From Anthoceros angustus (lineage: Eukaryota; Streptophyta; Anthocerotopsida; Anthocerotales; Anthocerotaceae), in NCBI GenBank assembly GCA_010909165.1, contig VJWM01000203.1, positions 124,001 through 188,000 on the forward strand: 64,000 bases of DNA, in the 5' to 3' direction. Positions 1-10,239 of the stretch are shown piece after piece. Under the pieces are notes generated by a model. It had not been told where the DNA came from. It saw only the letters and a list, made by a program, of their open reading frames with translations, and ran no database searches. The position numbers and the translations under genes were made by a program. Each line of letters starts with the position of its first letter. Position 1 is the first letter of the stretch.

Positions 1-783
1 GGCATCTTCTTCTCCAGTTCTACTTCCCCATCGCATTGCGTGACAGGTGGAAAGGTCCGGAGTACAATGCTTTCGTGTCCCGAGAGCTCCATCTATTGGT
101 GGATATGCCAAAAGGCCATCAATCCCGCTGAAATACCAGCAATGCGTGCAAAGGTTGTGAACACTGTGGTTGCCTTGGAGCGCTATTACCCTTCAATGTT
201 GTGGAACCCTATGCAACACTTGGTCTTGCATCTGATCGATGAAGTCACCACCCACGGCACAGTTCATGCCCGGTGGATGTATCCCATCGAGCGTCACATG
301 CATGTCTTGAAGCAATCCATTCAACAGAGAGCCCAACCTGAAGGCTCCATTGCAACAGGCTACCTAGCTATGGAAAGTATGTTTCACGCAGGGGACTACC
401 TCGCTGCTAGAAACCCTTCGGAAGCCCATTTATTTGAACACACCTCGATAGAGCGGAGTGCTGAGCGGTCGATTGGGAAAGAAAAGGCAAGGACATTGAC
501 TGCATTGGAGGAAAAGCAGCTGCACTGGCATTTCTTGTTGCACTCGAAAACCGTTGAGAGAATCCACGTGGAGTTTGATGCCGAGCATTCCAATCGGGCA
601 TCATTGTTAAATCTAACTACCCCAACAAGGCCGGTAAGCTCTCATGAGCAGTTTGTGTTAAGTGCGCAATGTCATCATGGTACCCTAATTTGTATCAAGG
701 CCAAAATCAATGGCAGAAAGTGCAGGCTCTTGATTGATTTCGGGACAACTGCTAATTTCTTATCCGAAACTTGCATTAGGTAG
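1..783 (+). pseudogene. CACTA (En/Spm) transposase C-terminal fragment with protease-like tail
   Basis: The ORF from 40 contains the hallmark of the DUF4218 region of plant TNP2 transposases: a LERYYP-like stretch, then HLVLHLIDEV, RWMYPIERHMHVLK, and RAQPEGSIATGYLAME (residues about 45-110). DUF4218 forms the C-terminal half of CACTA transposases, which excise elements flanked by CACTA inverted repeats. Bases 1-40 look like the preceding part of the domain in another frame, so a frameshift or truncation is present. The last ~30 residues change character: INGRKCRLLIDFGTTANFLSE matches the active-site region of Gypsy-type retropepsins, where the usual Asp-Ser-Gly is here Asp-Phe-Gly. The ORF therefore reads as a chimera of a transposase end and a retroelement protease start, followed by a stop. 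Family assignment is firm; activity is unlikely. Confidence 0.75.
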
Positions 784-814
784 TTTGAAGTTGCTATGCA
801 TCTCGACAAACAGC

Positions 815-1234
815 CCTCTGGAGGGCTTTCTTTTTTGGAGAGCGAGGAAAAAGCCATGGACAAGGGAGCAAGAGCACGCAGATGAATGCGTGTTCTCATC
901 CGCCCTGCGACTTTAATGGCGGGAGGGAACCTGTACATTGTTGGGCTTCCGATGAGCGATCATCCAGTCGCTTCTCATAATCGGCTGGATTCGAGCCACA
1001 ACAGCGGGAGGCGCCCTCCAAAGAAGGGCGCATTTTTTAGGAGGGTGCCCTTTTCTCCCGAAAAAGGCCTTTTCTGGAGGGCCTTTTTTTTGAGCGAGGA
1101 TTAAGCCACAGACTGGAGAGTAAGAGCGTGCAGATCAATGCGTGTTCTCATCGGCCTTGCCACTTTTATGGCAGGAGGGTGGCGAGAGAGTGGCATGAGG
1201 GGGGAAGTGACTGGAACCTGTATATTGGTGGGCC
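815..1234. repeat. Direct repeat of ~130-160 bp, two copies
   Basis: A block at about 815-945 recurs at about 1072-1234. Both carry a TCTGGAGGGC start, a T-rich run, GAGCGAGGA, AAGAGCACGCAGAT/AAGAGCGTGCAGAT, AATGCGTGTTCTCATC, a GGCGGGAGGG/GGCAGGAGGG box and GGAACCTGTA. The copies differ by scattered substitutions and a small insertion. No coding capacity was recognised. Probably a transposon subterminal or LTR fragment. Confidence 0.6.
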
Positions 1235-2272
1235 GAATGTGCCGCGTCCCTAGACAAGGTGGCGCTATTATGTAGTTAGGAGGTGGAAAAACAAGTGCTG
1301 TGAGAAGGAAGCTTAGGCTAAGGTTTGATGGCTATCTAAAGGATTGTAGACCATGTGGCAGAACTGGTAGGCGACTACAGGCAAGTGCTATGAACATGGA
1401 TAGTCGATGATACACAAATTGGTACACATTCAGAGGCTCTGCGTATTGCAAACAAGGTCAAAATATCAATTGTATTTATTAGATAGATACATAGTGTGGA
1501 AGACCACATGTACACTAACCCCTCTCTGAAGTGTCGGGATGAACGATTTTTTTTGTTTGGAGTGTGTTTGTTTGGCAAAGTGCCTTGAGAATCGCCGGGG
1601 TAAGGTCTTTTGTACGGGAATGGTCCTTGGCCCTTGGTGATAATAATTTTCTTTTTTTTCGGACCTTAGTTCTCGACCCCGGATACGTAAGTCGGAAATA
1701 GAGTCCTTGGGTTTTGGTAGTTGTAGAAATAAGAAAGTGTCTATATATGTTAGGTGCCTACATCCGCGCCAGCAGCTCAAGAGGGAGGTGGCCGCCCACC
1801 ACGGTGGTCAAGAACGGACGATGCACTGTGGGAGTTTACAACCCTAGTGGCGAGCGGGCCGCTACCGGAGCAATCGAGACGGACACACCCGGCCGCGCAG
1901 GTCGAGGCGGGCGTGAGGCGGAGCTGACAAGCTAGGCGCGCATGCAACCGCGCTGGGCCGAGTCTGCTCATTGCAGTAGGAGGCGCTACCGCCCAACGGC
2001 GGTGGCGGCGGAGGAAGGAAACCAAAGCTCATGGCGCGAAGGAGGAAAAAGAGGCGCTGAGGAAAGAGCGCCAGCGCAAAGGGGAGTGGAGGAGACGTGC
2101 AAGGGTGGTGTTCCCTTTTCTCACCAGGCAGTGGGTCGGGTTCTTTTTTTCTGAGAACCAAGGAGAAAGGGAGATGGCGCCGAGTCAATCAAATTTACTC
2201 ATGCAAAGGCCCAACATGGACCACTGGAAGGTGAGAGCTGGCAGCCTGGTGTAGGAGCTGGGTCTGGAATTT
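1235..2272. other. Region without a recognisable gene
   Basis: Short ORFs on both strands show no family signature. Around 1940-2150 the plus strand is rich in purine codons (Glu, Arg, Lys) and leads into the gag-like ORF that follows, so it may be its decayed N-terminal part or 5' leader. Confidence 0.3.
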
Positions 2273-3007
2273 ATGGAGAAGAAATGGTGTTACGACAGCC
2301 CAGCATTGGTGCAAGAGTGTGCCCGGCAATTGAGGACTAGGTCGCAAGAGGGCGACGCGAGAAAGAGGCCGCAAAACTGGGATTTGGGGCTCTTTCGAGC
2401 AGTGTATGGGCGAGAAGCATCAGAGGATGGAAGCTTGGTAATTGACCCCCAGAGAAAGAAGACCCTGAGAGCTGCAGCGGCCGCGCTCATGAAGCCTGGA
2501 GAAGTGAGGGTGAACAATGGATGGGTGACTCGCCAACTCGTGTCTGCGCAGCTGGTGGGATTGGCCAAGTGGATTTTGTGTTTCCTACAGAACAGGAAGT
2601 TGGATCATATGGCAGACCACTTCCTGGTCTTTCTTCATGAGGTGGTTAAGGGTACACAAATCGATTGGGGGCGGATGATCTTTGAAAGAGCCTGTGAGGA
2701 GAAGGCGAATTTGCTCTCCCCTTCTCCTCGGCCCTCCTTGATTTCACCTTTTCTAATTCATGTGTTCGCGCATTCCGAGTGTCTAATGGAGTTGAAGTCA
2801 GGTCCGCCTTCATAGCCGGAAACCGCCGTGAACCTGGTAGAGGAAGAGGAGTGTAAGGAGGATTCCGGGGGGAATTCGAGCAGTTGGGAGTGCGCCTCCC
2901 TAGAAGATTCGGATGAAGGTGGGGAGGTTTCCAAGGGTAAGAAGCGGAGGGCGGCGACGGCTGAACGGGGGTCGGCGAAGAAGGGAAGGACAACCGCAGC
3001 AGAAAAG
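2273..3007 (+). pseudogene. Gag-like / plant transposon ORF, 5' part (split by copia insertion)
   Basis: An open frame of 245 codons with one internal stop (TAG, 2813-2815) runs up to the copia insertion at 3008. Its middle has the look of plant retroelement ORFs of the putative plant transposon protein type: a LVGLAKWILCFLQNRKLDH segment, then KGTQIDWGRMIFE. The C-terminal part switches from acidic (EEEECKED, DSDEGGE) to basic (KGKKRRAA, AKKGR). After one copy of the 5-bp target duplication is removed, the frame continues without interruption at 8083 for 17 residues to a TAG. So this was one ORF before the insertion. An N-terminal cousin lies at 62237-62443. The family name is uncertain; the reading-frame continuity is seen directly. 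Confidence 0.5.
3003..3007. repeat. Target site duplication AAAAG, left copy
   Basis: AAAAG directly abuts the outer end of the left LTR and is repeated exactly at 8078-8082 beyond the right LTR. Five bp is the usual length for Ty1/copia integration. Confidence 0.9.
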
Positions 3008-3266
3008 TGAAGGATCGTGGGGCAGCCATGCTGGTGGAAAGAGGAGAGGAGAGGAGGAGGCAAGAGTAGCTCTCTCACGTTGAGATGAGGCTTGGAGGGT
3101 ATTTATACCCTCCAATAGGGCTCCCTAGGAAGCTCCACAAGAAGCTCCTAGGAAGGAGCACAAGAAGCTTCATAGTGATTAGCTTGCTAAACTAATGATA
3201 CTTAATCGACACCTAACTTAGACTAAGTGTATTAGTCTAAGTACATTGGGCTTTAATACCCTTACA
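3008..3266 (-). repeat. 3' LTR of the copia element
   Basis: 259 bp from TGAAGGATCG to ACCCTTACA on the plus strand. It aligns along its whole length with 7820-8077. It carries a short palindrome around TATTTATA (near 3100) that could serve as the LTR TATA region, and paired AAGCTCC/GGAGC blocks. Differences from the other LTR include an extra G and C in the TATTTATA palindrome and CATAG versus CCTAG near 3175. Confidence 0.9.
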
Positions 3267-3278
3267 ACCTCCCACTTA
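3267..3278 (-). other. Polypurine tract of the copia element
   Basis: On the minus strand AAGTGGGAGG lies immediately before the 3' LTR. It is the expected primer for plus-strand DNA synthesis. Confidence 0.65.
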
Positions 3279-3441
3279 AAGGCCAATTTACCTTCGTGGA
3301 GAATGGACTATCTCATGCCCATCGTGTCCGAGCTTGTGCAAATTGCTCGTAGAGTCCCTTGGTAAGAATATCTAGGTTCGGTGTGAACCTTGACAAGTTG
3401 TACCCTCTTGTCGTCCAACACCTCTCGAATGAAGTGATACT

Positions 3442-4730
3442 TCACATCCACATGTTTAGTCTTCGCATGAAACATCGGATTCTTTGCCAATTGGATAGCA
3501 CTGCTATCACAATGCAACACCGGCACTCAACCTTGATCCCCAAGTCTCCCACTAAACGAGCAAGCCATATGGCTTCCTTGCAAGCCTCGATTCTTTGCAA
3601 CATACTCGGCCTCTGTGGTAGATAGCGTAATGCACGATCGCAAACGAGATCGCCATGAGGCGCCCCTCCAAAGGCACGTGAAGACATAACGATGTGGACC
3701 TCCTTTTGTCCATATCCTCGCATAATCGCATCTGTGTACCCAACCACACATGCATCTTCACTACCAAAACATATGCACAAAGCTTTTGTACCATTCAGAT
3801 ACCTCATAACTCCTTTTACTGCCTCCCAATGCTTCTTGCCAGGGTTTGACATAAACCTGCTAACCACTCCCACTGCAAAGGCAATGTCAGGACGTGTAGC
3901 AATCATTGCATACATCAAACTCCCTACAGCTGATGAGTATGGGACCTTCTCCATTTCAGCTTTGTCCTCCTCAGAGCTTGGGCAATCCGCGCTTGAAAGT
4001 TTCACATATGGAGGCAATGGAGTACCCAATGGCTTCCCCTTCTCCATGTTGAAACGTTGAAGCACCCTGTTAATGTATTCCGTCTGAGACAAATAAAGCA
4101 GACGCTTATGTCTGTTCCGACGAATACGCATGCCAAGTATATGGCTCGCCTCTCCCAAGTCTGTCATTTCAAAGTGAGCATTCAACTTTGACTTCAACGC
4201 TGAAATCTCATCAAGATCGCTCCAAAGAATTAGCATATCATCCACATAGAGGATCAAAATGAGCAAGCTTTGATCCTTAGCTTGCTTCGTATAGAGGCAA
4301 TGATCCTCATCGCTACGTTTGTAGCCTTGAGAAAGCATAAATGAGTGGAACTTGTGATACCACTCTCTTGGTGCCTGTTTCAATCCATAAGGGCTCTTCC
4401 TCAACTTGCACACCAGATGCTCTTTGCCCTTCTCAACAAAACCTTCTGGTTGCTGCATGTAGACGTCCTCTTGAAGGTCACCATGCAAGAATGCCGTCTT
4501 GACATCCATCCGCATAAGTTCCATATCATCCCCGCAACCAAAGCAAGAACACATCGCAAAGTTGTCATTTTGACTCGGTGAGAAAATCTCATCAAAGTCA
4601 ATGCACAGTTGTTGCTTGAAACCCTTAGCAACCAATCGGCCTTGTACTTTGGTTTGCCATCAAGCGGTATGACCTTCATCTTGTACACCCATTTGCACCA
4701 GTGCCTTCTTATCCTTAGGCAACGAACCAA
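3442..4730 (-). pseudogene. Copia reverse transcriptase and RNase H
   Basis: On the minus strand the region reads through the copia RT signature: MDVKTAFLHGDLQEDVYMQQ, KSPYGLKQAPREWY, the catalytic LYVDDMLI, then LGMRIRR and YLSQTEYI, and the connection region with ATRPDIAFAVGVVSRFM. The 5' part (WVYKMKVIPLDGKPKYKA) is in a different frame from the main 397-codon ORF, and the RNase H end (LSTTEAEYVA) is again in another frame near 3600. At least two frameshifts therefore break the polyprotein. The YVDD core is intact. The domain converts element RNA to cDNA. Confidence 0.88.
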
Positions 4731-5380
4731 CTCCCAAGTTTGGTTCTTATGCGCAATTCATTTCGATCGCATGGCCTTCTCCCACTTGTCTTTGTTACTC
4801 TTGAGCCTCTTTGTAAGAAGAGGGTTCCCCACAATCTGTCGGCATAACATAATCCAGATGGATCATACCGCCGAGGTCGTAATCCCCTCGACCCACGGCA
4901 CGTGCACCTCTATAGGAGCTTGTTCGACTCTTGGTTCATCTACGGTGGAGGAATGTGCTCTGCACATTACCACGTATCAACCCGCCCATGATGATCATGT
5001 CCATCTTCTTGGAAGATCACCCTTCGCACCTCCACGGTTGGAGTAGGCTTTGTGCATCTTGTTCTCATTGAAGAACACGTCGTTAGTACGAACAACCTTT
5101 CTAGCCTCGGATCCCACAAACGGTATCCCATCTCACGGAATCACCATAGCCAAGAAAAATACATTTCTTGGACTTAGGTGCCAACTTGTCCCGAAACTCT
5201 TTTGGAACATGGCGATGCCTCACAAACACTCGCAGATGCTTGTAGGATGGTTTCTTTCCGGACCATAGCTCCTCTGGAACTGCTCATCATGACCTTATTA
5301 GGAGATCTTAATAAGATGAACTGAGACATCGCCCAAAACCCATTAGGCAATCCGAGTTTGACAACAAACTACGCATCCTC

Positions 5381-5716
5381 TCACGAATGGTTCTGCTTCA
5401 TCCGCTCAGCCACACCATTTTGTGGAGGAGTATACGGCGCAGTCAATTCTCTTTTGATTCCCTTGGAATCACAGAATGACTGGAAAGCTTTCGAAACATA
5501 CTCGCCACCATTATCTGTCCTTAGACACTTCAATCGGTGGCCAGACTGATTCTCTACAAGGGTGACAAATTTCTGAAACACCGTCAGAACTTCATCCTTT
5601 TTCCTCAAAGGATAAACCCACACCTTGCGTGAGAAATCATCTATGAAAGTGACAAAATAGGAGGCACCGCCTAATGATGCAGTAGGCATAGGTCCACATA
5701 CATCACTGTGAACCAA
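5381..5716 (-). pseudogene. Copia integrase core
   Basis: The frame shows the copia integrase catalytic domain: VHSDVCGPM with the first catalytic Asp, ASYFVTFIDDFSRKVWVY, LRTDNGGEY with the second Asp, and YTPPQNGVAER with the catalytic Glu. The normal NGVAERMN is followed here by a stop. The zinc-binding N-terminus upstream is decayed. The domain inserts the cDNA into chromosomes. Confidence 0.87.
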
Positions 5717-6267
5717 CTCAAGAGGTTTACTTCTACTTTTACCTCGTGTTCGATGTGATGATTTTGTCTGCTTCCCATATAAACAAAGTGCTCACACATC
5801 GAGAGATCGAGAAGTTAAGAACAGGATATAACCGTAACGAGATAAAACCTTCATTCCCTTCTCGAGACATATGTCCTAACCGCAATGCCACAAGGAAACA
5901 TTTGGTCGCTGTCACACGATCACATGATCTTTGATGTTTACAAGTGAGTACAAAGTGCCACACTTGATCCACGAGCTAACACAAGAGAACCTTTGGAGAT
6001 CTTCCAAGAGTGATCCCCAAACCAAGAAGTGGTAACCAAAGATCATCCAACCGTCCCGCGCTAATCATGCTCTTTGTCAACTTCGAACATGCCTAACGCC
6101 CTTCAAAGATGAATGAAGATCCGTTGTCAAACTTGAGTTGCACATCACCTACGCCTGCGATCTGGCATGCATAGTTATTTCCAAGCCTAACGCATCCTTT
6201 CCTTGTAGCATCATACGTGTTAAACCACTCTCTATGCGGAGTAACATGGAAAGATGCACCGAGTCAA

Positions 6268-7207
6268 TTATCCAATTGCGTAATAAATGACTATCCACGG
6301 TGTTAATTGCAGATTCAAGTAAGAAGAGATAAGGACATCTCCGTCCTCAACGAGTTTAACTCTTCCAACTCGATGACGAAGTCGCCTTCTTGTCGCCCCG
6401 CTTCTTCTCTTTTCCTTGGTCCTTTTGAACTTCTCGCACTCTCTTTTGAAGTGACCCTTTTGTGACAATAGTGACACTCCACATTCTTGTTACGACTACG
6501 AGATTTGCTACGAGAGAAGCTTCTGTCCGGTTGCTTCCCCTTCGCAGTGGACCTCCCTCTCACTATGAGGGCACTGGAACCTTTGGAAGGTTCCATGTTT
6601 TCTGTTCACCTCCTCGCCAATGTGCTACCTTCTACATTTACAATGGTAAGACCACTAGCAAAGTGCACTACTCTGAGCGAAAAGGTGTCCCAACTCTCGT
6701 AATGTGACCAGAAACATAGCTCTCACTAACTGGGAACGTGATACCTTGAGATGAGAGGCTGAAAATGGTATTGAAATCATTCGGATGATCGGACATCCTC
6801 GTCCCTTCCTTCATCTTCAAGTCCACCACCGTTTCAACCAATACACCGAGAAGCCGCACTTTGCTTCTCATACAGTCACCGCCACAGTAACTCGTGGTCT
6901 TATCTTTCACATTGAAGTACACTGCTTTTGACAATGTTAGCATGATAGTAGATCTAGCAAGCTCATCCAGTCCCGCCACTCATCACGTGTCATACTATCC
7001 GGTTTGACGCCTAACAACTTTATGGGCTTGATGCTTTTTACGCACTAGAACATTATACACTTGTTCTTTCGAGCGGAAGTTAGTACCATCTAACTTCTCG
7101 ATATTGAACATGACGCTTTCGATGATGAAGACATCATGACTCAAAAATCGATACAGATAAAACACTCGACTCGCCTTGTCAGAAAAGTCAAAGAAGAAAA
7201 CAGTCAC
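6268..7207 (-). pseudogene. Copia gag with CCHC zinc knuckle, several frames
   Basis: The N-terminal piece begins with an IEKLDGTNF box, the typical start of copia gag, near 7100. A second piece (6668-6979) carries DELARSTIMLTLS and LKMKEGTRMSDHPNDFN, typical of the UBN2/retrotran_gag domain. A third (6315-6596) is Arg/Ser/Lys-rich and contains the first half of a CHYCHK zinc knuckle; the rest (GHFKRECEKF) follows in another frame at about 6450. So the gag is complete in content but split by at least two frameshifts. It packages element RNA. Confidence 0.75.
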
Positions 7208-7257
7208 CGTGCGGTCCGTGTATTTTGCCGTTGACTATTCCACGAATATTTCGCGCC

Positions 7258-7721
7258 ACCGCCGCGCCGCGCCGCGCCGCGCCGCGCCGCGCGCCGCGCC
7301 GCGCCGCGCCGCGCCGCGCCGCGCCGCGCCGCGCCGCGCCCCGCCGCCGCGCGCCGCGCCGCGCGGCCGCGCCGCGCGGCCGCGCCGCGCGGCCGCGCCG
7401 CGCCGCGCCGCGCGGCCGCGCCGCGCGGCCGCGCCGCGCGGCCGCGCCGCGCCGCGCCGCGCCGCGCGGCCGCGCCGCGCGCCGCGCCGCGCCGCGCCGC
7501 GCGGCCGCGCCGCGCCGCGCCGCGCCGCGCCGCGCCGCGCGCCGCGCCGCGCGGCCGCGCCGCGCCGCGCCGCGCCGCGCCGCGCGGCCGCGCCGCGCCG
7601 CGCCGCGCCGCGCCGCGCCGCGCCGCGCGGCCGCGCGGCCGCGCCGCGCGGCCGCGCGCCGCGCCGCGCCGCGCGGCCGCGCCGCGCCCCGCCGCCGCGC
7701 GCCGCGCCGCGCGCCGCCGCG
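7258..7721. repeat. G+C-only pentanucleotide array (GCCGC)n with embedded GCGGCCGC sites
   Basis: About 465 bp contain only G and C. The base unit is GCCGC, interrupted at irregular intervals by GCGGCCGC palindromes that shift the phase. It lies inside the copia element between the primer-binding site and the start of gag. It generates long spurious Arg/Ala/Pro ORFs on both strands. No other part of the window has comparable composition. Confidence 0.95.
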
Positions 7722-7799
7722 ATCTGGATCACCTGCAATTCCACGAGCGCCGCGGCGCCGCGCTCGCGGCTAGAAAATTCTAGCATCACAACACAACCA

Positions 7800-7819
7800 A
7801 ACCATGGCTCGATACCGGT
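7800..7819 (-). other. Primer-binding site, initiator tRNA-Met type
   Basis: Next to the 5' LTR the minus strand reads GGTATCGAGCCATGGTT. This matches the usual copia primer-binding site for plant initiator tRNA-Met (TGGTATCAGAGC) with one base missing. Confidence 0.7.
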
Positions 7820-8077
7820 TGAAGGATCGTGGGGCGCCATCTTTGGTGGAAAGAGGAGAGGAGAGGAGGAGGCAAGAGTAGCTCTCTCACATTGAGATGA
7901 GGCTTGGAGGTATTTATACCTCCAATAGGGCTCCTAGGAAGCTCCACAAGAAGCTCCTAGGAAGGAGCACAAGAAGCTTCCTAGTGATTAGCTTCAGCTA
8001 AACTAATGATACTTAACCGACACCTAACTTAGACTAAGTGTATTAGTCTAAGTACATTGGGCTTTAATACCCTTACA
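7820..8077 (-). repeat. 5' LTR of the copia element
   Basis: 258 bp, the partner of the LTR at 3008-3266, with the same TG and CA ends. On the minus strand it precedes the primer-binding site, so it is the promoter LTR. The TATTTATA palindrome is present here too. It abuts AAAAG at 8078-8082, the right copy of the target duplication. Confidence 0.9.
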
Positions 8078-8082
8078 AAAAG

Positions 8083-8136
8083 GAACCCACAGCTACACCT
8101 AGGGTCACCAGGTCGAAATCGGCAGCAGGAGGGTAG
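8083..8136 (+). pseudogene. Gag-like ORF, 3' tail after the copia insertion
   Basis: These 17 codons plus a TAG stop are in exact frame with 2273-3007 once the copia element and one AAAAG copy are removed. The tail (EPTATPRVTRSKSAAGG) is basic like the end of the upstream part. It marks the original C-terminus. Confidence 0.6.
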
Positions 8137-10235
8137 ATGCATGGTTTGGTGCTCACTTTGGTGCGTAACGGTTGAAACAACCTTCTTTTGTCCTCTTATA
8201 TTGAATATAATTTTATATAATTGATTTCGTTTCCAAACGGTCTGGTATTTTTATAGATGATAGTATTCTTATGTATGTATCTGAGGTTAAAATATGAAAT
8301 TAGATTAGGGAAAAAGACCTTGAAAAAATGCCTTAGTCCGGATGCTAAGACGGCAATGTCCTCGACACTTGTCCATTGTGCCATGTTATTTTCTGACCGG
8401 GGAGCGAAGGAACCGGGGAGCGAAGGAGGGAAAATGGTCCGTACTTTTCTGGCGCCCCACCCACCGCCCGGTGCACTTGTTAATTTTATGGGTGACATCA
8501 AGCATCTCGGTTTCATCAAGTACTTCAAACACGGTGAGCGTATGCGAGCATGTAACTGATGATCTTGATGGCGCCTAGTGGGTGCTTCATTGAAGCCACA
8601 AACAAGTTGGCTCGATGGAGGTAGGCATCTACACGCAACAATCCGCCAATAGATGCACGCGGCTCTGGAATAGCCATTTGTTGCGATTGCAGGCGTGGCC
8701 GATGGGTGGGTGAAATCGAACCATGTAGGCGGGTCCAAGCTAGATGTTTAGGGTTTGGTCTCACGCGGCGCGCATGGTTGCTGCAGCCATGTGAAGACAT
8801 CGTTGTCAGGAAAGGTCGTCAAGATCGGGCTTGGTGACTCTCTAGCGGCAGACACGCATTTTCGGCCCCTCAAAGAGGTATGGCACGTTCACGAGAAGCG
8901 AGGCGAGCAGCAGCGTGGCCGCGAGCTGCGAGGCACGAGCGACGGTTGTAGTGGCGAGCAAGTCCTGGAAGGGCGGATGCAGTGTGATAGAAGTGGGGCT
9001 ATCAAGAAAGCGTGGGGGCGGGAGGCGGAGGGGGATGCGGTTGGAGGCAGGCGAGGATCAAGCAAGGCTTGGGGATGTTGACCACTGTCTCACGGACCTC
9101 AACACAACGAGTCAAGAAGTGGAGAGGTGCAGTGGGCCGAATCGGCGGGGCGTGGAATGCTCACTTCGTGTGAAGCAGGAGGGTAGATGCATGGTTTGGT
9201 GCTCACTTTGTGCGTGGTTGAAACAACCTTCTTTTGTCCTCTTATATTGAATATAATTTTATATAATTGATTTCGTTTCCAAACGGTCAGTATTTTTATA
9301 GATGATAGTATTCTTATGTATGTATCCGAGGTTAAAATATGAAATTAGATTAGGGAAAAAAAGACCTTGAAAAAATGCCTTAGTCCGGATGCTAAGACGG
9401 CAATGTCCTCGACACTTGTCCATTGTGCCATGTTATTTTCTGAACCGGGGAGCGAAGGAACCGGGGAGCGAAGGAGGAAAATGTACCTTTGCCCCACCAC
9501 CAGACGCACCGCTTGGTGCACTTGTTAATTTTATGGGTGACATCAAGCATCTCGGTTTCATCAAGTACTTCAAACACGGTGGAAACCGTGTATGCAGCAT
9601 AACTGTGGTGATCTTGATGGCGCCTAGTGGGTGCAATTCATTCGAAGCCACAAACAAGTTGGCTCAGTGGAGGTAGGCATTTACACGCAACAATCCGCCA
9701 ATAGATGCACGCGGGCTCAGCGGAACAGCCATTTGTTGCGATTGCCTGTAGGCCGCGCGCGATGGGTGGGTGAAATCTGAACCATGTAGAACTGGGTCCA
9801 AGCTAGATGTTTAGGGTTTGGTCTCACGCGGGCGCGCATGGTTGCGCAGCCATGTGAAGACATCGTTGTCGAAAGGTCGTCAAGATCGGGCTTGGTGACT
9901 CTCTAGCGGGCGGACACGCATTTTGGCCCCTCAAAGAGGTATGGCACGTTCACGGGAAGCCGAGGCGAGCATGGGGTGAGCAAGCGTCGCCAGGCTGGCG
10001 AGCTGAGGTAGTGGCGAGCAAGTCCTGGAAGGGCGGATGCAGTGTGATAGAAGTGGGGCTATCAAGAAAGCGTGGGAGGCGGGGGGATGCGGTTGGAGGC
10101 AGGCGAGGATCAAGCAAGGCTTGGGGATGTTGACCCTGTCTCACGGACCTCAACACAACGAGTCAAGAAGTGGAGGCGGTGCCACAGGGGGCCTTGAGCG
10201 AATCGACAGGGAGCGTGGAATGCTCACTTCGTGTG
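8125..10235. repeat. Tandem duplication, two units of ~1050 bp
   Basis: Unit 1 (about 8125-9174) and unit 2 (about 9175-10235) are collinear. Shared landmarks are GCAGGAGGGTAGATGCATGG, TTGAATATAATTTTATATAA, GGGGAGCGAAGGAACCGGGG, GTGACATCAAGCATCTCGG, TTTAGGGTTTGGTCTCACGC and GGAATGCTCACTTCGTGTG. They differ by many small indels and substitutions. No convincing gene lies inside. Because the spliced transposase-like gene starts at the end of unit 2, the units may hold its 5' flank. Confidence 0.85.
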
Positions 10236-10239
10236 AAAC

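Larger units (their letters stand above)
3008..8077 (-). mobile_element. Ty1/copia LTR retrotransposon, full length but with disrupted ORFs
   Basis: The element is bounded by two ~258-bp direct LTRs that start TG and end CA and is flanked by a perfect AAAAG duplication. Read on the minus strand the order is 5' LTR (7820-8077), primer-binding site, G+C-only array, gag with zinc knuckle, integrase, reverse transcriptase, RNase H, polypurine tract and 3' LTR (3008-3266). Integrase before reverse transcriptase is the copia order. Gag and pol are spread over several frames with stops, so it is not autonomous as read. The LTRs differ by several substitutions and short indels, so insertion is fairly recent but not new. 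It sits inside a gag-like ORF, splitting it. Confidence 0.9.

Noticed and set aside
7176-7895. Long Arg/Ala/Pro ORFs on both strands (up to 239 codons)
   Set aside because: They are produced by the G+C-only pentanucleotide array, which lacks stop codons in most frames. No protein-like composition outside the array.
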